From positions 1 to 64,000 of the forward strand of contig JAOALB010000108.1 in the NCBI GenBank assembly GCA_025331125.1: a stretch of 64,000 nt of DNA. The letters run 5' to 3'. The notes below the pieces were generated by a model. That model was not told the DNA's origin. It saw only the letters and a program-made list of their open reading frames with translations, and made no database searches. The stretch's first letter is position 1. The number at the start of each line of letters is the position of its first letter. The stretch comes from Mycogone perniciosa. Taxonomy: Eukaryota; Ascomycota; Sordariomycetes; Hypocreales; Hypocreaceae. Shown piece by piece: positions 25,000 through 37,926 of the stretch. The position numbers and the translations under genes are program-made.

Positions 25000-27900
25000 C
25001 TATTAAAAAGGGCTGTTATTAGTTACTTAATGTAGCCGACTTTATTAATATACCTATTACTAGTAAAAAGACTTTTAAAGAGATTTCTTTATTTTAAAAG
25101 GGTTAAACTTAACTTTACCTTCCTACTTAACTATTTACCTTAAATAAAGCTTTAGTAAATAAATATTATTTAATTAATATCTTTACTTTAACTCTTTTTA
25201 AGTTTAAGAGTGTTTTATTATTTAGATTATTAATAGTATAAATATTAGTTAATTAAACCTATTAATTTATTTAAAGGTTGCCTTTTCCCTTTTATTTAAA
25301 TTGTCTTTATTTTTATTATCCTTTATAAAAGGTTATACTTTTAAAGAATACTTTTAGTATTACGCCTGTAAAGGTTCCTAGTCTTATCTTTAAAATATTA
25401 TATATACTATTAAAAAAAATACTTAAACTAGTTTATATTTTAATAGAGATTTTATATATTTATAGGTAATTCTTTTATACTCTTTTTAAGTTGATAAAGT
25501 ATATTAAAGCTTTATTTATATTGTTTTATAGGCAGTATAATCCTTAGTTTTATTAAAGGTGCCTTTAAATTTAGTCTATTACTGTTATAGCTGCTAAAAA
25601 GTATATCCTATTTCCTTTTTATAACTGTATCTCTATTTTAAATATCTAGTAAAAGGACTATTTAAATTGCCTTTAATTTAAAGCCTTTTTATATATTTAG
25701 TGATATTTTCCTAGCTATTAGCCTTAATAAAGTAACCAAGGTATAGCTATTACTTTTCTTAAAAGAAATTAAGCATTTTCCTTTATTAGGCTAGTAGTCC
25801 CTAGTTATTTTAATCCTTTAATAGCCCTTTATTTTATAAAGGATATCTTTTATTTTATTAAGAATAAAAAAGTAAAAAGTTAAGCGATTTAGTAGGTTTA
25901 AAAACTTATTTTAGCCTTTACTATTAAAGTAAAAGGTTAATATAAGTAAAGTAATTAATAAACTATTTAATTTTATAGTTTTTTTTTATAATATAATTAG
26001 GTTATACTTTTTATAGGCAGGGCAGTAGACTTTAATATAGTAGCTGTCTCCTCCCTTTTAAAAAATAATACTTAATAACTATTTTTTAAGAATATTATCT
26101 TTTACTTTTATTTATATATCCTTTATATAAAAGTAATTGTCCTAATTTATTTTATCTATCCCAGGAATTACTACTTTATAGTATTATAAGGGACTATATC
26201 TTAGTCGATATATCTCCTCCTCCTTTAATCCGCAGATATATATCCTGGTTTTCGGCTAGATTATTTAATCTAATAACCTATATACCCTTTTAGCGGTTAA
26301 GGGGTTATAGTATTTACTAAGTTCTTCGCTATTAACGATCTTAATTATAGCTCTATTAACTACTTTATCTTTAAATATATTATTGCCTGTCTTTAAGCTT
26401 TTATCTATATAGGTTTCTTTATTATCTTTAGCCGTTTACTAGCTAAATTTATCTTTTATAAACTTTTTTAAATATTCCTTTAAATAGGTTTTATTAAGCG
26501 GAATCCTATTTAATATTTTTAGCCTATAAGCTTTTATTATTCCCATTTAAGACTTAATCTTAAATAGTTTTAGCCAATATATCTTTAGCTTTATATCTTT
26601 TAATAAATCCCTTTAGCGTTTTGCGTTATAAAGTAGGATAAGGTTATTAAAGAGGAAAGGCTTAATTATTTTCTGCAAAGAGTATTAATTATTAGCGTTT
26701 ATCTTTTTAGTTAATATTTAATAAAATACTATTACTCTCTTTTAGGCTGTTTTTATATTTTCCTCTTTTCTTTTTAAAATATATATATATACTATTAATT
26801 AATTTTCCATTATATAAACCTTATCTTAGTTAATTAGCCGCTAGGTAGGCAGTTTTATTTTTAAAGGGAAAATCGGTTTTTAGCTAAATAATAGGTAAAA
26901 CGCAAAGTAATTTATTAAGCCTTTTATAGTATATCTATCAGCTATAATTGCTTTATTTAGGTTCTAGAACTACTTTTTATTGTATTTAGCTATTTTTACT
27001 AATATTAATATTAAGCTTTAATAACTAACCTTTATAAAGGTATTAGCTTTAAGGTTATATATTAATATTTAGATAATTTTAATACCTAGATTAATTAATA
27101 CCTATATAAGCATTTTCTTTATTTTAAGTCCTTTATTTATAACAGCCTAAATTATTATACTAAATTAATAAATCTATTTAAAAATAAACTTTATTATTAT
27201 TGCAGATAATAAAGTTAATATAAGTTTTACTTTTACTTATCTATAAAAGTTATATGTTTTTTTAAATAAATAAATATATTTATAGTTGTTTAGGATATAT
27301 TAAATATTAAAATAGACTTTTTCTATATGTTTAGTTAATTCTATTATTATAGCTGGTTCTTTAAGGCTGTATAGGTTAAAGCCTTAGCATTAAGGGTATA
27401 ATATAACAGCTTTATATATATTATTTTATATCTATAGCTATTAGTATTTTTCTTTTAAAAATCGGAAAATTACTTCCTATTTTTTATAACCTATTTCCGC
27501 GTAGTACTATTAGATAGCTGTTTTTTTTATAGTTAAGGTATTAAAGATAAGTGTAGGCTAGTGGCAGTATTTTATTAATTTAGCCTATAACTTTTTATTT
27601 TTTATATAAAACCTTTTTACTTTATTCTTTAATTGTTAAAAGTCTATAGCTAAAAGATTAAATAATCTTTATATTATTTAAAGGTATTATATAATTTACT
27701 GGAATTTCTTACTATACTTTTCTCTTAGTAAAGTAAATAAAATCGCGCTTAAATATATATTTATAAAATCTTTTAAATCCCCTTTTATTTAGGCTTTAAC
27801 TTTATTTATAGCAGTTACTGGTTTATAGGATAAAGCATTTACTATAATATTCTTTTTCTTTAAAATATATTTAGCTGTAAAGTTAAAAAAGAGGATATAG

Positions 27901-30900
27901 TTAATCTACTAGGTTATATACCCGCTAAAGATATTATTAATCCTACTATTTATTTAATTAATGACTATTTTAGCGTTTATCTTTAATATAAATAAAAGTC
28001 TATAAATATAAGTATATAGCCTTTTAAAGGCTTAAAGTAAAGCTTTATACTCCTTTTTTATAGTATTATACTTTATTTCTAATAAAAGCTAATACCTGCT
28101 TTTATATTAAATTAAATATCTTTTTCCTTTTATAACTTATATTAAAACTGCCCTTTAGCCTATTATATTAGCGTTAACTATTAAGATTACCTCTTTATAT
28201 CCTTTATTTATATTTAGTGTTATTAATATTAAAGTAAAGGTAATAAGTTCTTTAAGTTTATTTATAGTTTACTGCTGCTCTTTAATTTATCTTTAAAGGG
28301 CATTTTTCTTTAGCAGATTAATTAAAGGCTTTATAATCTAGGCAAAGTATTTAATTTAGTATTTATAATAGCCAATTAGATTAAAGAAGGATTAAACTTT
28401 ATTAATAGTCTTATAGTTTTTTTATTTTCTTATTTTAATAATTTTCCCAGTTATTAATTACTATCCCTTTATATTATATAAATATTTTATTAACTTGGCT
28501 AACTTTTAATAAAAGATTAATTTTACTGCTAAGATAATATATCCTAGTAGTTTAGTATTAATAAAGGTTTTATCTAGATTTTAAAGGTGCTTTAAAATAT
28601 AGTATTAAACTTTAAATATTACTTTATTATTATTATATATAGATTTTAATCTTTATACTGCAATATTATTTAAAAATAGTTAATATACTATAAATATAAA
28701 ATTAAATAATATCTTTAAAATAATATATTAGAATTATACTATTAAGTTTATAGTACCTATTAAAAGGGTACTATATTTTAAAAGGCTAATAAAGCTTATA
28801 AATATAATTATGTCTTAACTTTTTTTATTAAAAGGGATTTAATTATATTTTAAGAAAAAGTTTAGTAATAATAGTATTATATAGCCTGTAAAATCCTTGC
28901 TAAATTAATTGGCGCTTAAAGGAATAAAGGCATCTTTAATAGTTACTTTATTTATCTATATAATAGAATTAATAAAGTAAAGGCCGCTGTCTTTTTTTAT
29001 ATTAAAAAGAATAGGTTCCTGTATAGCGTATAGCCTTTTTTTAAAAGGCCTTTTTTAATATAGACTTACAGTAGGTTAACTACCTTCTTTTCTATCCCTC
29101 TAGGAATTAGGATACTGCTGCTCTGCTAGGTGTTGTGTTTTATTATACGAATAGCCTGTAGTGGGGCGATTTTAGGATCCAGCTTTTTATATTCCGTAAA
29201 ATCCTAGGAAAGTGCTATTTCTTTATTTTTCAGGATCTGTATTAAGATTGCGGTTTTTTATATTATTAGTTTCCCTTTTACTATTTTTAGGACTATAGCT
29301 AGTTAGTGTAATATAAGCTTTAACTTAGTTTTAATAAATAAGAATTTTAAAGTAATATAGTTGGCGAAGGGAGTATTAAGGTTTAAGTTATCCTTTACTT
29401 TATCCTATTTCTTTTATTTCTAATAAAGACTTTTAATAGGGATAGAACTATTAAACGGCGCATTATTTATTAAATAGATTTTTATACCTTTCTTTTTATA
29501 TATAGTATTAATTTTAATCCTTTTATATTTTTATACTCTCTTTTAAGACTTTTTCCTTTAATCCTCTATTTCTTTAAACTTTTATACTATTTTCTTTATT
29601 GCTTTTATTTATTCTTTTAGATTATTAGCTAATACTAGTTAAATTAAGTCCTCTATAGCTTACTTTAATAATTAATATAAAACCTTTTCTTTAAAAGTAA
29701 ATTAAAGTATTTTTAAGCTTTTTTTTATTTTATTAACTTTATATTTAGTTATAAAGTTAATATTATGTTAGCTTTAAGTTATATAATACTTTTATTTTAT
29801 ATTTTTAATAGATAGCTTTTACAGGTAAGGTAATAATTTAAATATTTCCTATTTTATATTTTATGTATAAATCCCTATTCTTTAATATATAATTAAATAT
29901 TAGCTATATAGCTTAAATAAATAGTATTTTAAAGATCAAAGGTATTAAAACTTTATTTAATATAATATAAAATCTCACTGCTATTTATATATTGCCTATA
30001 TATACCCGAATAATGGTTTCTTTGATTATATTTACTTGCCTATTATTAAATACAGTATTAACCGTTTAGTAGGGGTATACTTTTAAACTATATTTTACAG
30101 CTAATTAATTAAAAATAATATTTCCTTTTAACTTTAAGTCTATAAATGCTTTAATAAATATACTATTAGGCTATTTTAATTATATTTATATTTAAAGCAG
30201 GTTTTATAAGTATTTAAAGATTTTTTTATTTGAACTATATTAATTTAAGCTATTAATCTCTATTTTTTTTTCCTTTATAATTAATAGTAATATTTAATTG
30301 CTTTAGTTTATAAAAGTATACTTTTAATAGTAGTAAAGTATTAAAGTTTTTAAAATTAATTAATTCCTTATTTAAAAATCCTTTTATTTATAGGGATTAT
30401 AAAGGCGCGGCTTTAAAATATTAGGTTTATAATAACTAGATAGTCTATATAGTTAGGTTTATATATACAGCTATTTTATTTAGTTTCTTTAACAGTTTTT
30501 TTTTAAAGGGTATTTATAAATAAAGAGAGATATTACTTAATATAAAGCAGGTTTAGAAATAGTTAAATTAATTTTCCTGTAAAACTATATTTTAGTAATT
30601 CTTTATAATTTTATAATTAAATTTACTTTTAAAGTATTCGCGAGTTTTAAAATAGTATTTAAAAGAGTATTAGTTTTAAGCTTAATTATATTATTTAAAA
30701 TTGCAGCTTAGATTAGTATTTTAGTTTACTTTGCTTTTAATAATTCCTTTTTATTTTTAATTTTTATTATTTTACTGTCTTTACTGTATTATAGTTTAGA
30801 TAGTATAGTCTTTAAAATTATAAGTATAGGGTTTAAATACAGTTACTTTTTTTTAATTAGCTGCTTTAATTAAAGCAGTAATAGTTCCTTTTTAATTTAT

Positions 30901-33760
30901 TTATCCACTTTATTAATTATTTAAATGCGCTTTTATCCTTTATTAATTATAAAGTTAGCGAGGAAAGTTAAATTAAATAATTTTATAGTTAAGCAGTTTT
31001 AATTATATTTATTTAAGCGGTTTTTAAAGGAATTTATTTTAATTAGGTTTATAAAGATATTTTCAGCCTTTTCTATACCTATACTATTTTATTTACTGCT
31101 AATTATTTAATTTTTACCTGTAAAGTATATAATATTTATTATTAGTCCCTTTATAAGGACTATATTTAACCTTTATAGTAGTTTAATTTCAAATATTTCC
31201 CTATACTTTATTTTTTTATAAACTATATTAAAAAGTTTAGTTTTATAATACCTTACTTTTTAATTAAAAAAGCTAAGTTTTATTTTTTTTATAAGTAATA
31301 GGTTTAGTAAGACTTTATTTTAAGCCTTAAACGATTTTATTTAAAGCGCTAGTATTTTTTATATATAGGTTCTAACAGTTATAATTACTATAATAAATTA
31401 AGTTAAGACTAGGATTTTCTATAGGCTTACTTAAATTATTTTTGCCTTTAAGTTATATATTATAAACCTATAGCCTTTATTATAAGCTAGCTTAGCGCAG
31501 TCTTAAAGGAAATAGCTTTTATTTATATAATATTAATAATATTTTATATATATAGTTACTTTTAGGTAATAGTAAAGGAAAAAGTTTAATATATTATTAT
31601 ATAAAGGGTTTATTATATTAATATTATTAATAGCGATTATTAATATAAAAAGTCTTTATTTAAGTTTATTACTATTAATAGTAATATAATAATACTCTTT
31701 TTCCCTTAAATTAATTATTTTAGCCTTTTAGTTAAAGAGATAAACTACTAGTTTATTAAATTTTTTAAATAAAGCGTTTATTTAATCTTTAAGCTATAAA
31801 AACGCACTTAGTTCTATAAGTATAGGCTACTGCTCTTTCCGCCCTTTTAAAATTAAGCTTATTTTTAACTTAGATAAATTAAATATATACCTAGTTTTAA
31901 AAGGTATTTTTATAGATTTTTAAAAACAGGCTTTTTAAATATTAAGTTCTATAAGCATTTTATTATAAAAGAGTATTTAAACTTTAATATATATTAACTT
32001 TTTAAAATTATTAATTTCTTTAATTTCTTTAAAAGCTATTATTAATTAAAGCAGCTTTAGTATTATTGCTTTAGTAATATTATAGGAATATAGTATAACT
32101 GCCCTTTAATTTCTTTTATTAAGCTTTTAATAAAGGTATTAATATTAAAGTAATTAATCTATTATAGATTGCATTTTAATAGGCTTATAATAATAAAGAT
32201 TTTAAAGCTGCGCAGTATATAACTTTAATTATTCTTTATTATACTGCTTATAATATTATATAAATTCCTTTTTAACTTTATTTTAACTAATGCTTTTTTT
32301 AATAAAGATTTAAACTGTTTTCTATTCTTTTAGTTTTATAAATAGTTTTAGGTACCTTTTTTAATCTTTTATTAAAATTCTTTAATCTTTTATCTTTTAT
32401 TTATAATTCCTTAAAAACTAAAATACATTTTCACTATTAAATTTATTTATAAAATTAATCCTTATAGGTAGCTTTATTCCTTAAATGTTTTTAAAAGCCT
32501 AAGTAAAGAAAAAGAACTTTTAAAAGGGTGTTTTTTTATTTTCCGCTAAACAACTCGATCTTTCCCTAGCTTTTATTGCAATAGATTTAAAAGGTATTAG
32601 TATTAGGCCAGGTATATAATTAAATAATTCCTTTAATTAGGGTTTTAGGGAAAGGGTTATATCTAGTACTTTAATAATTAAAAGTTATTTATTTACTTTT
32701 AATCCTTTTATTTAAGGTTAAAATAAGCTATTAAAGTTTTAATTAAATAGTCCTTTAATAATAAAATACTATTTATCCTACAAGTTTAAGTTATTTAACT
32801 TAAATGCTTAGCTAATATAGGTATATTCCTTTTTTAAGTAAAAAAGGGATATACTCCTTTAATAAAAGGGTTATAGTAGAGTATTCCTTTATAGTAGTTA
32901 GTTTTTCTATAATAAAAAAGGGTTTTATTTATTTATTTAAAATAATGGAATTAGCTATTCTTTTAAGGATAGTTTCCTTTATTAATACTAATCTCGCGGC
33001 ATTAAATTATTATCTTTTTTAAATCTCTTTTAAGTAGCTTTAATATAAGTAAAGGTAATCGATATATAAAAGATTATAAAAGTAGTAAAAATAGTATTTT
33101 TATTAAAAGTTAAAGAAAGTCCAGCTAAAAAGGTTAATAAAACTAAAATAAAGTCTTTATATTAAAAGATTACATAATTAATTTATTTCTTGCTAGTTTT
33201 TTATAATTACTTTACTAGCTAGCTTATAGGGTTATAAGTGAAATAAAAGTTATAATAGTATATTGCTAGTTTAAAGGGGATTATATTATATAGAGTTAAT
33301 TATTTAATTTATATATTTACTTTTACTATATTAACTAGTCTTTCTATAATTTCCCTTAATTCCTTAACCTTTTATTAGCAGGTATTATAAGCTAATAGGT
33401 TTTTAAGATTTCGCTTATTTATTATATTTTAATATATTACGCCTAAGTTAACTAATCTTAATTCCTATATTTTGGAAATTGCAATTAAATAATTTACATT
33501 TTTAGAATTAAGTATTATATTAACTTATATTAACTGGCTATAATAAAGGGTTTTTAAGCTATTTCTTTTAATTAATTGTTTTATACTCGCTTAAAGATTT
33601 ATTAAAGTTAGCCTTTAATTCTATTAGTAGTTAAATAAAGGTAGGTTTTAGTAATAGTATAAAAGTGCCCTCAGTAATTGCTTTTTATAATACAATCTTT
33701 AAGATTTCCCTTTATCTTGATTACTAGTTTTGTTAAAGGGGAATTAGCGCTTTAAATATA
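25000..33760 (-). mobile_element. Gypsy-3 on minus strand, degraded
   Basis: A long RIP-degraded pol region reads on the minus strand. Reverse transcriptase shows a GTTNS-like block and then the F-L-x-x-I-A-V catalytic motif with Asp-Asp changed to Asn-Asn (28665-28670), followed by the Y-N-N-N-x-V block. This places it in the Gypsy clade with FLDDI.V-type motifs rather than the YLDDILI type of Gypsy-1 and Gypsy-2. At 27829-27860 the end of RNase H is readable (KKNIIVNALS). Integrase-like traces follow toward 26000. RT before RNase H on the minus strand fixes the orientation. LTRs were not found and both ends are approximate. Confidence 0.6.
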
Positions 33761-34104
33761 TATATATACACTAACAATAACTAGAATAAAGTACAGGAAC
33801 TGCGCCTTTAATAAAACTATAAAGCTGTAATTAAATAATATAGGGATTAAAAAATACTGCAAATCATTTAATTATAATATCTATAGTTAAAAGCAATTAA
33901 CAGTTACCTCTTTACGCCTTAATAGCTATAAAATTACAGGTAAAGGTAATATATTAAAAGAGAACGCAGGTTAATTCTTATTAAACTAAGTCTATCTGTT
34001 TATCTTTATAGTCTTATACCTCCCTAATCTAGTAGTTGCTTAAATAAGCAATTAACTTTATTTAGGTAGGCTAGTAAAAAGGACTATAAATGCATTAGGT
34101 ATAT

Positions 34105-34974
34105 CAGTTACCCCCGACAAACCAGCAGAGCAATAGAAACCAGACCAGCCAGAGCAGGAGCCGGCATAGAAGCAGCAGTAGGCGTAGCCGCCTAAAGACA
34201 ACCAACGCCACGATAAGCCACCTTTAAAGGGCGACCGCGACTACACTTAACTAAAAAGGTATTTTTATTTTGAGATTTTATTATTAGCTAATAAAAGTAT
34301 ACTATAAAAGGAATATACGAAAAGTATAATATTTACTGGGGCTATATTAATACTGTTAATACTGCTATTATTAATAACAATAATAATATTAAAGACTAAA
34401 AAAGAAAAGTAAAGAATAAAGCTAAAGGATAGTTAATATACCTATTTTAGCTATTTAGGATTAATTTACCTGTTTAAAGAGCTTTATTATTTAATTTCCT
34501 ATTATTATAAATTAATAATAGCTATAGCGTTTATATCCTTATTACCTTTAATAATAGAATATCGATATATATTTACAATAAAGGAGCTTTTAATTAAGTA
34601 AAAGAGGCTTTAAAAGCGCGGCCAGACAGTTATAACACTATAGATAAACTAGGATAATAGTTAATAAAGCACTAAGAATAGCTTTATTAACTAAAGGGTA
34701 TATTGGGTTAGGTAAGCTAAAGACCTACCATTTATTAGCGCTTATTAGCGCTAGGAAACTCTTATCTGCTTATATAGCAGATACCAGCTAATATATATAT
34801 TGCGTAAGCGATATATTAGACTATATAGGCGCTTATAATGCATATATTCTACGTTTTCCTTTATATTAGCTATATATATATATAGTAAGGCTATTACGGC
34901 ATATTTATTACTAGAATTAAGCTTTATTCCTATTTCTCTCTATACTTTATATAGCTGTGCCGCGCTCTGCGACA
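34105..34974 (-). repeat. LTR-plus-leader repeat, copy 3 (-)
   Basis: Inverted copy of 16372-17270. On the minus strand it starts TGTCGCAGAGCGCGGC at 34974 and ends in an Ala/Pro-rich gag-like start at about 34230-34105. The last 130 bp (34110-34240) keep a near-normal base composition, unlike the matching part of copy 1. It abuts the resumed Gypsy-1 sequence at 34975. It could be the 5' end of the minus-strand Gypsy-3, but the link across 33761-34104 is not shown. Confidence 0.7.
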
Positions 34975-37526
34975 GGATATTACTAATAAATAGCACTTTA
35001 AGCTATATATAAAGTATTTAATAATAATACTATACTTTAATGCATTAAAAAGTATTATACTACCTGGGATAACAATAGATTCTTAAAAGATATAGAGTTT
35101 AATTATAAAGGAACTTAATAATAAAATAGAAAGATCTAGATCTTAAATAAACTTTAGAAAAATATAGTTATAAAAGTTTATTAATACCTAGTATATAAAT
35201 ATAAAGGTATTTATAAGACCTGCAAATAGGTTTATAGGTATTTTAAGTTTTAAAGACTTAAAAGAATAGTATAAAATATAATTTCTTACTATATAACTTA
35301 TAAAATAATTAAACCCTTAAAATATAAACTATATTATAAACTTTAACCTTTACTAGTACTAAAACAACTATAAAAGTCAATTTTATTAAACTTTATTATT
35401 AAACTACTATTATCTATTAAATTAAAAATAAAAATTAAATATAATAGTATTTTAATAATTATAGACTAATTTATTAAATACTTTTACTTTTTTTTATATA
35501 AAGAAGTAATAAATATAAAGACATTGGCATATATTTTTATAATTTATTGCAGTTAACTATATAATTCTAGTTAAAATTATTTTTAATTAAAAATTAACTT
35601 TTATATTTAAATTCTAGTAAGTATTTATAAATTAGTTAAGTATAAATAATAAGCTTAATACTATATATTATTTATAAATAAATAGTTAAATAAAATATAT
35701 TAATTAAATTATTAAAGTTTATTTAAAAAATTATATTAACTTTAATTAAAATAATTAGGTAAAACAGCTATTAATTATATAAATATTTTATAATAGCGAT
35801 ATTTTAAAGTTAACTAGACTTAGCCCTATATACGCTAACTATAACTTTATACTAGATATATATAAAGCGCTAAAGAAAGGCCTATATATTAATAAAGTAT
35901 AAATTAAAGCTAAAGATATAAAGCAGTTATATAAAGAAATATAAATATACCTTTACTTTATATAGGAAAAAATAAAGAAGTATACTAATAAATATAAATT
36001 AAAGGGACTAATCTTTAAAGAGGGAGATATAGTTTACTTATATTAATATTTGTTAAGAAAAAAGACTGTAAATATTAAAATAATACAACTAAACAATAAA
36101 TTAAATTTGAAAAAAACTTAAACTTTACCTAGTTAAAAAGGTTATTTTAAAAGTTACTTATAAATTTATATTACTAGACAGTATTTAGATTTACCTAGTA
36201 TTTTATATTTTACTATTTAAAAAAGTATTATAAAATAAATTAAAAAATAGATTAATTATAAACTTAATTAAGGTCTTAACAGTTAAAAAAAAAAAAATAT
36301 TAAAGAAGTTAAAGCTATAAAAGCAGAAAATAATAAATGCTAGTATTTAATTAAATAGAAAAACTATAAAGAGGAATATAACTTTTAAGAACCTATAAAG
36401 TATTTAAAAAAATACTTTAATAGAACTTTAATACTTTTATTAAAGTTTAAGTCTTTTAGCGGAAAATTACTAAATATTGCGTTTTAATTAAGTATATCTA
36501 TACTACTAAAAGACTAAACATTAAAAATAGCCTTTAACTTAGCGCATTTAAACTCGTTTAACTTATTTAACAAATTAGCGCTATAATGCAATATCTTAAC
36601 CTTATATAACTACACTTATAACTGCTACTTATAAAGATAATTTAATTGCGCAAAACGCTTATTTATTAAAGCAGTTAACACTATTATCTATTACTGCTAT
36701 TTTAATAATTTATACTTAATAGTGCGCTTTTTATTTTTAATATACTCTTTCTTAGCCACTAAATAATATACTATAAATATCAGAAATAACTTATAATAAA
36801 CTAAAGAGGATATATACTAGCCGCTAAGGAAATACTATTTCTATTATATATCTTGCCTTAACAGGTATACTCTTTATAACGAGAATAGCCTATAGCTATT
36901 TTGCAGGAAATGCCATGCTTTTTATAAGATAAATATAATATAATAAAGATATTAATAGTGTTAATAATTAAAATAGCTGCAGTATAATTCTGTAAGGATT
37001 TAGTAGGTTTAGAAACTTTTTACTGTTTCGCAATACTATAAAGTATAGTTAAATAGAAATAGAAAGAAATTAAAAGGAAGAAAACTTATAAAGAAGAGGG
37101 ATAGCTATATAATAGGTTTTAGGGATAAGAGTAATAGGAGGGGGATATTGTATTATAACCCGATTAGGCTAAGGCCTAGGCCTAGAGGAATATCGGAATA
37201 ACAGGCTAATAAAAATATAATCACTAGGGTATATACTAAATTATTAATAATTAGGGATATATATAAGTAATTATAAACTTTAAATTATTAGGAATATAGC
37301 TATATTCCCTGATAATTGTTATAACTCTCTTTTATATATATATAACTAGCTTATTACTTATTTAATATAGTTATTTAAATAGTTATTAATAATTACATTT
37401 ACTGGAACTACCTGTTCTATAGAATTATAACTATATTACCCTGCTTAGTATTTATCCCTGACCTCTCTGTTAATATAAACCCACGAACCCCGGTTTATCC
37501 CTTAAGAATCAACCCAGATCGTTATA
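34975..37526 (+). mobile_element. Gypsy-1, 3' part: integrase and 3' LTR
   Basis: A Gypsy integrase is readable on + at about 35440-36060, including the core block near 35628-35675 and the YANY..LDIY block at 35828-35870, followed by a C-terminal region to about 36450. A purine-rich tract (AGGAGGGGGA) ends a few bases before the 3' LTR at 37151-37526. That LTR is 376 bp and matches the LTR at 4466-4841, so these two parts are best read as one element split by later insertions. The RNase H part of Gypsy-1 was not found on either side. All frames are broken. Confidence 0.75.
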
Positions 37527-37528
37527 TA

Positions 37529-37926
37529 ATAACCTTAATACTTTACTTTCCGTTCTACCTCCTCGCTAAAGGAAAGATAATAATAGAGACAATAATATAA
37601 ATGGAAGTGAAGATAAAGATAAAGTTAATGAAATGGAATAATTATATATTTATATAAAGGAAGCCTTTTAATGCATAAAAGCTAACTATATAAAATAAAA
37701 GTAACACTATTAGTACTTAGTTACTGAGAACGCTAGGCTTAATTAAATAATTTACTAATAACAAGCAACTATTATAAACTTATAGAATTAGGCCCTACCT
37801 GCTCTAAACTTTTTACCGAACTATAAAGGGAACTGACCTTTAAGGGATTTAAAAGAGTCGCTTAAAATATAGCCCTTTAAACCCTTTAATAGAAGTACTA
37901 TAGCACTTTAACTGTTTCTTACTTAA
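37529..37926 (+). repeat. Second copy of the Gypsy-1 gag leader, truncated
   Basis: Directly after the 3' LTR the sequence continues with a copy of the Gypsy-1 internal start (matches about 4919-5331, for example AATAATATAAATGGAAG). It ends at 37926, exactly where the base composition returns to normal. The LTR at 37151 therefore acts as 3' LTR of one copy and 5' LTR of a second, truncated one. Confidence 0.8.

Larger units (their letters stand above)
3300..37926. other. RIP-degraded AT-rich retrotransposon block
   Basis: This is a continuous AT-rich isochore with sharp edges, dominated by TpA, with stops in every frame and no intact gene. Every retroelement domain I could read carries C-to-T or G-to-A changes: Gln and Arg codons became stops and Asp codons became Asn. 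That is the signature of repeat-induced point mutation acting on repeated DNA. Recognisable parts are listed separately. Stretches 3300-3533, 17271-18299, 23936-24999 and 33761-34104 are AT-rich DNA that I could not assign to an element. A purine tract near 24680 (AAAAAGGGGGGT) may mark the 3' end of another + strand element. Confidence 0.93.

Noticed and set aside
3300..37926. Mitochondrial or organelle origin of the AT-rich DNA
   Set aside because: The degraded Gypsy and Copia domains, LTR pairs and target-site duplications explain the composition; no mitochondrial gene is seen.
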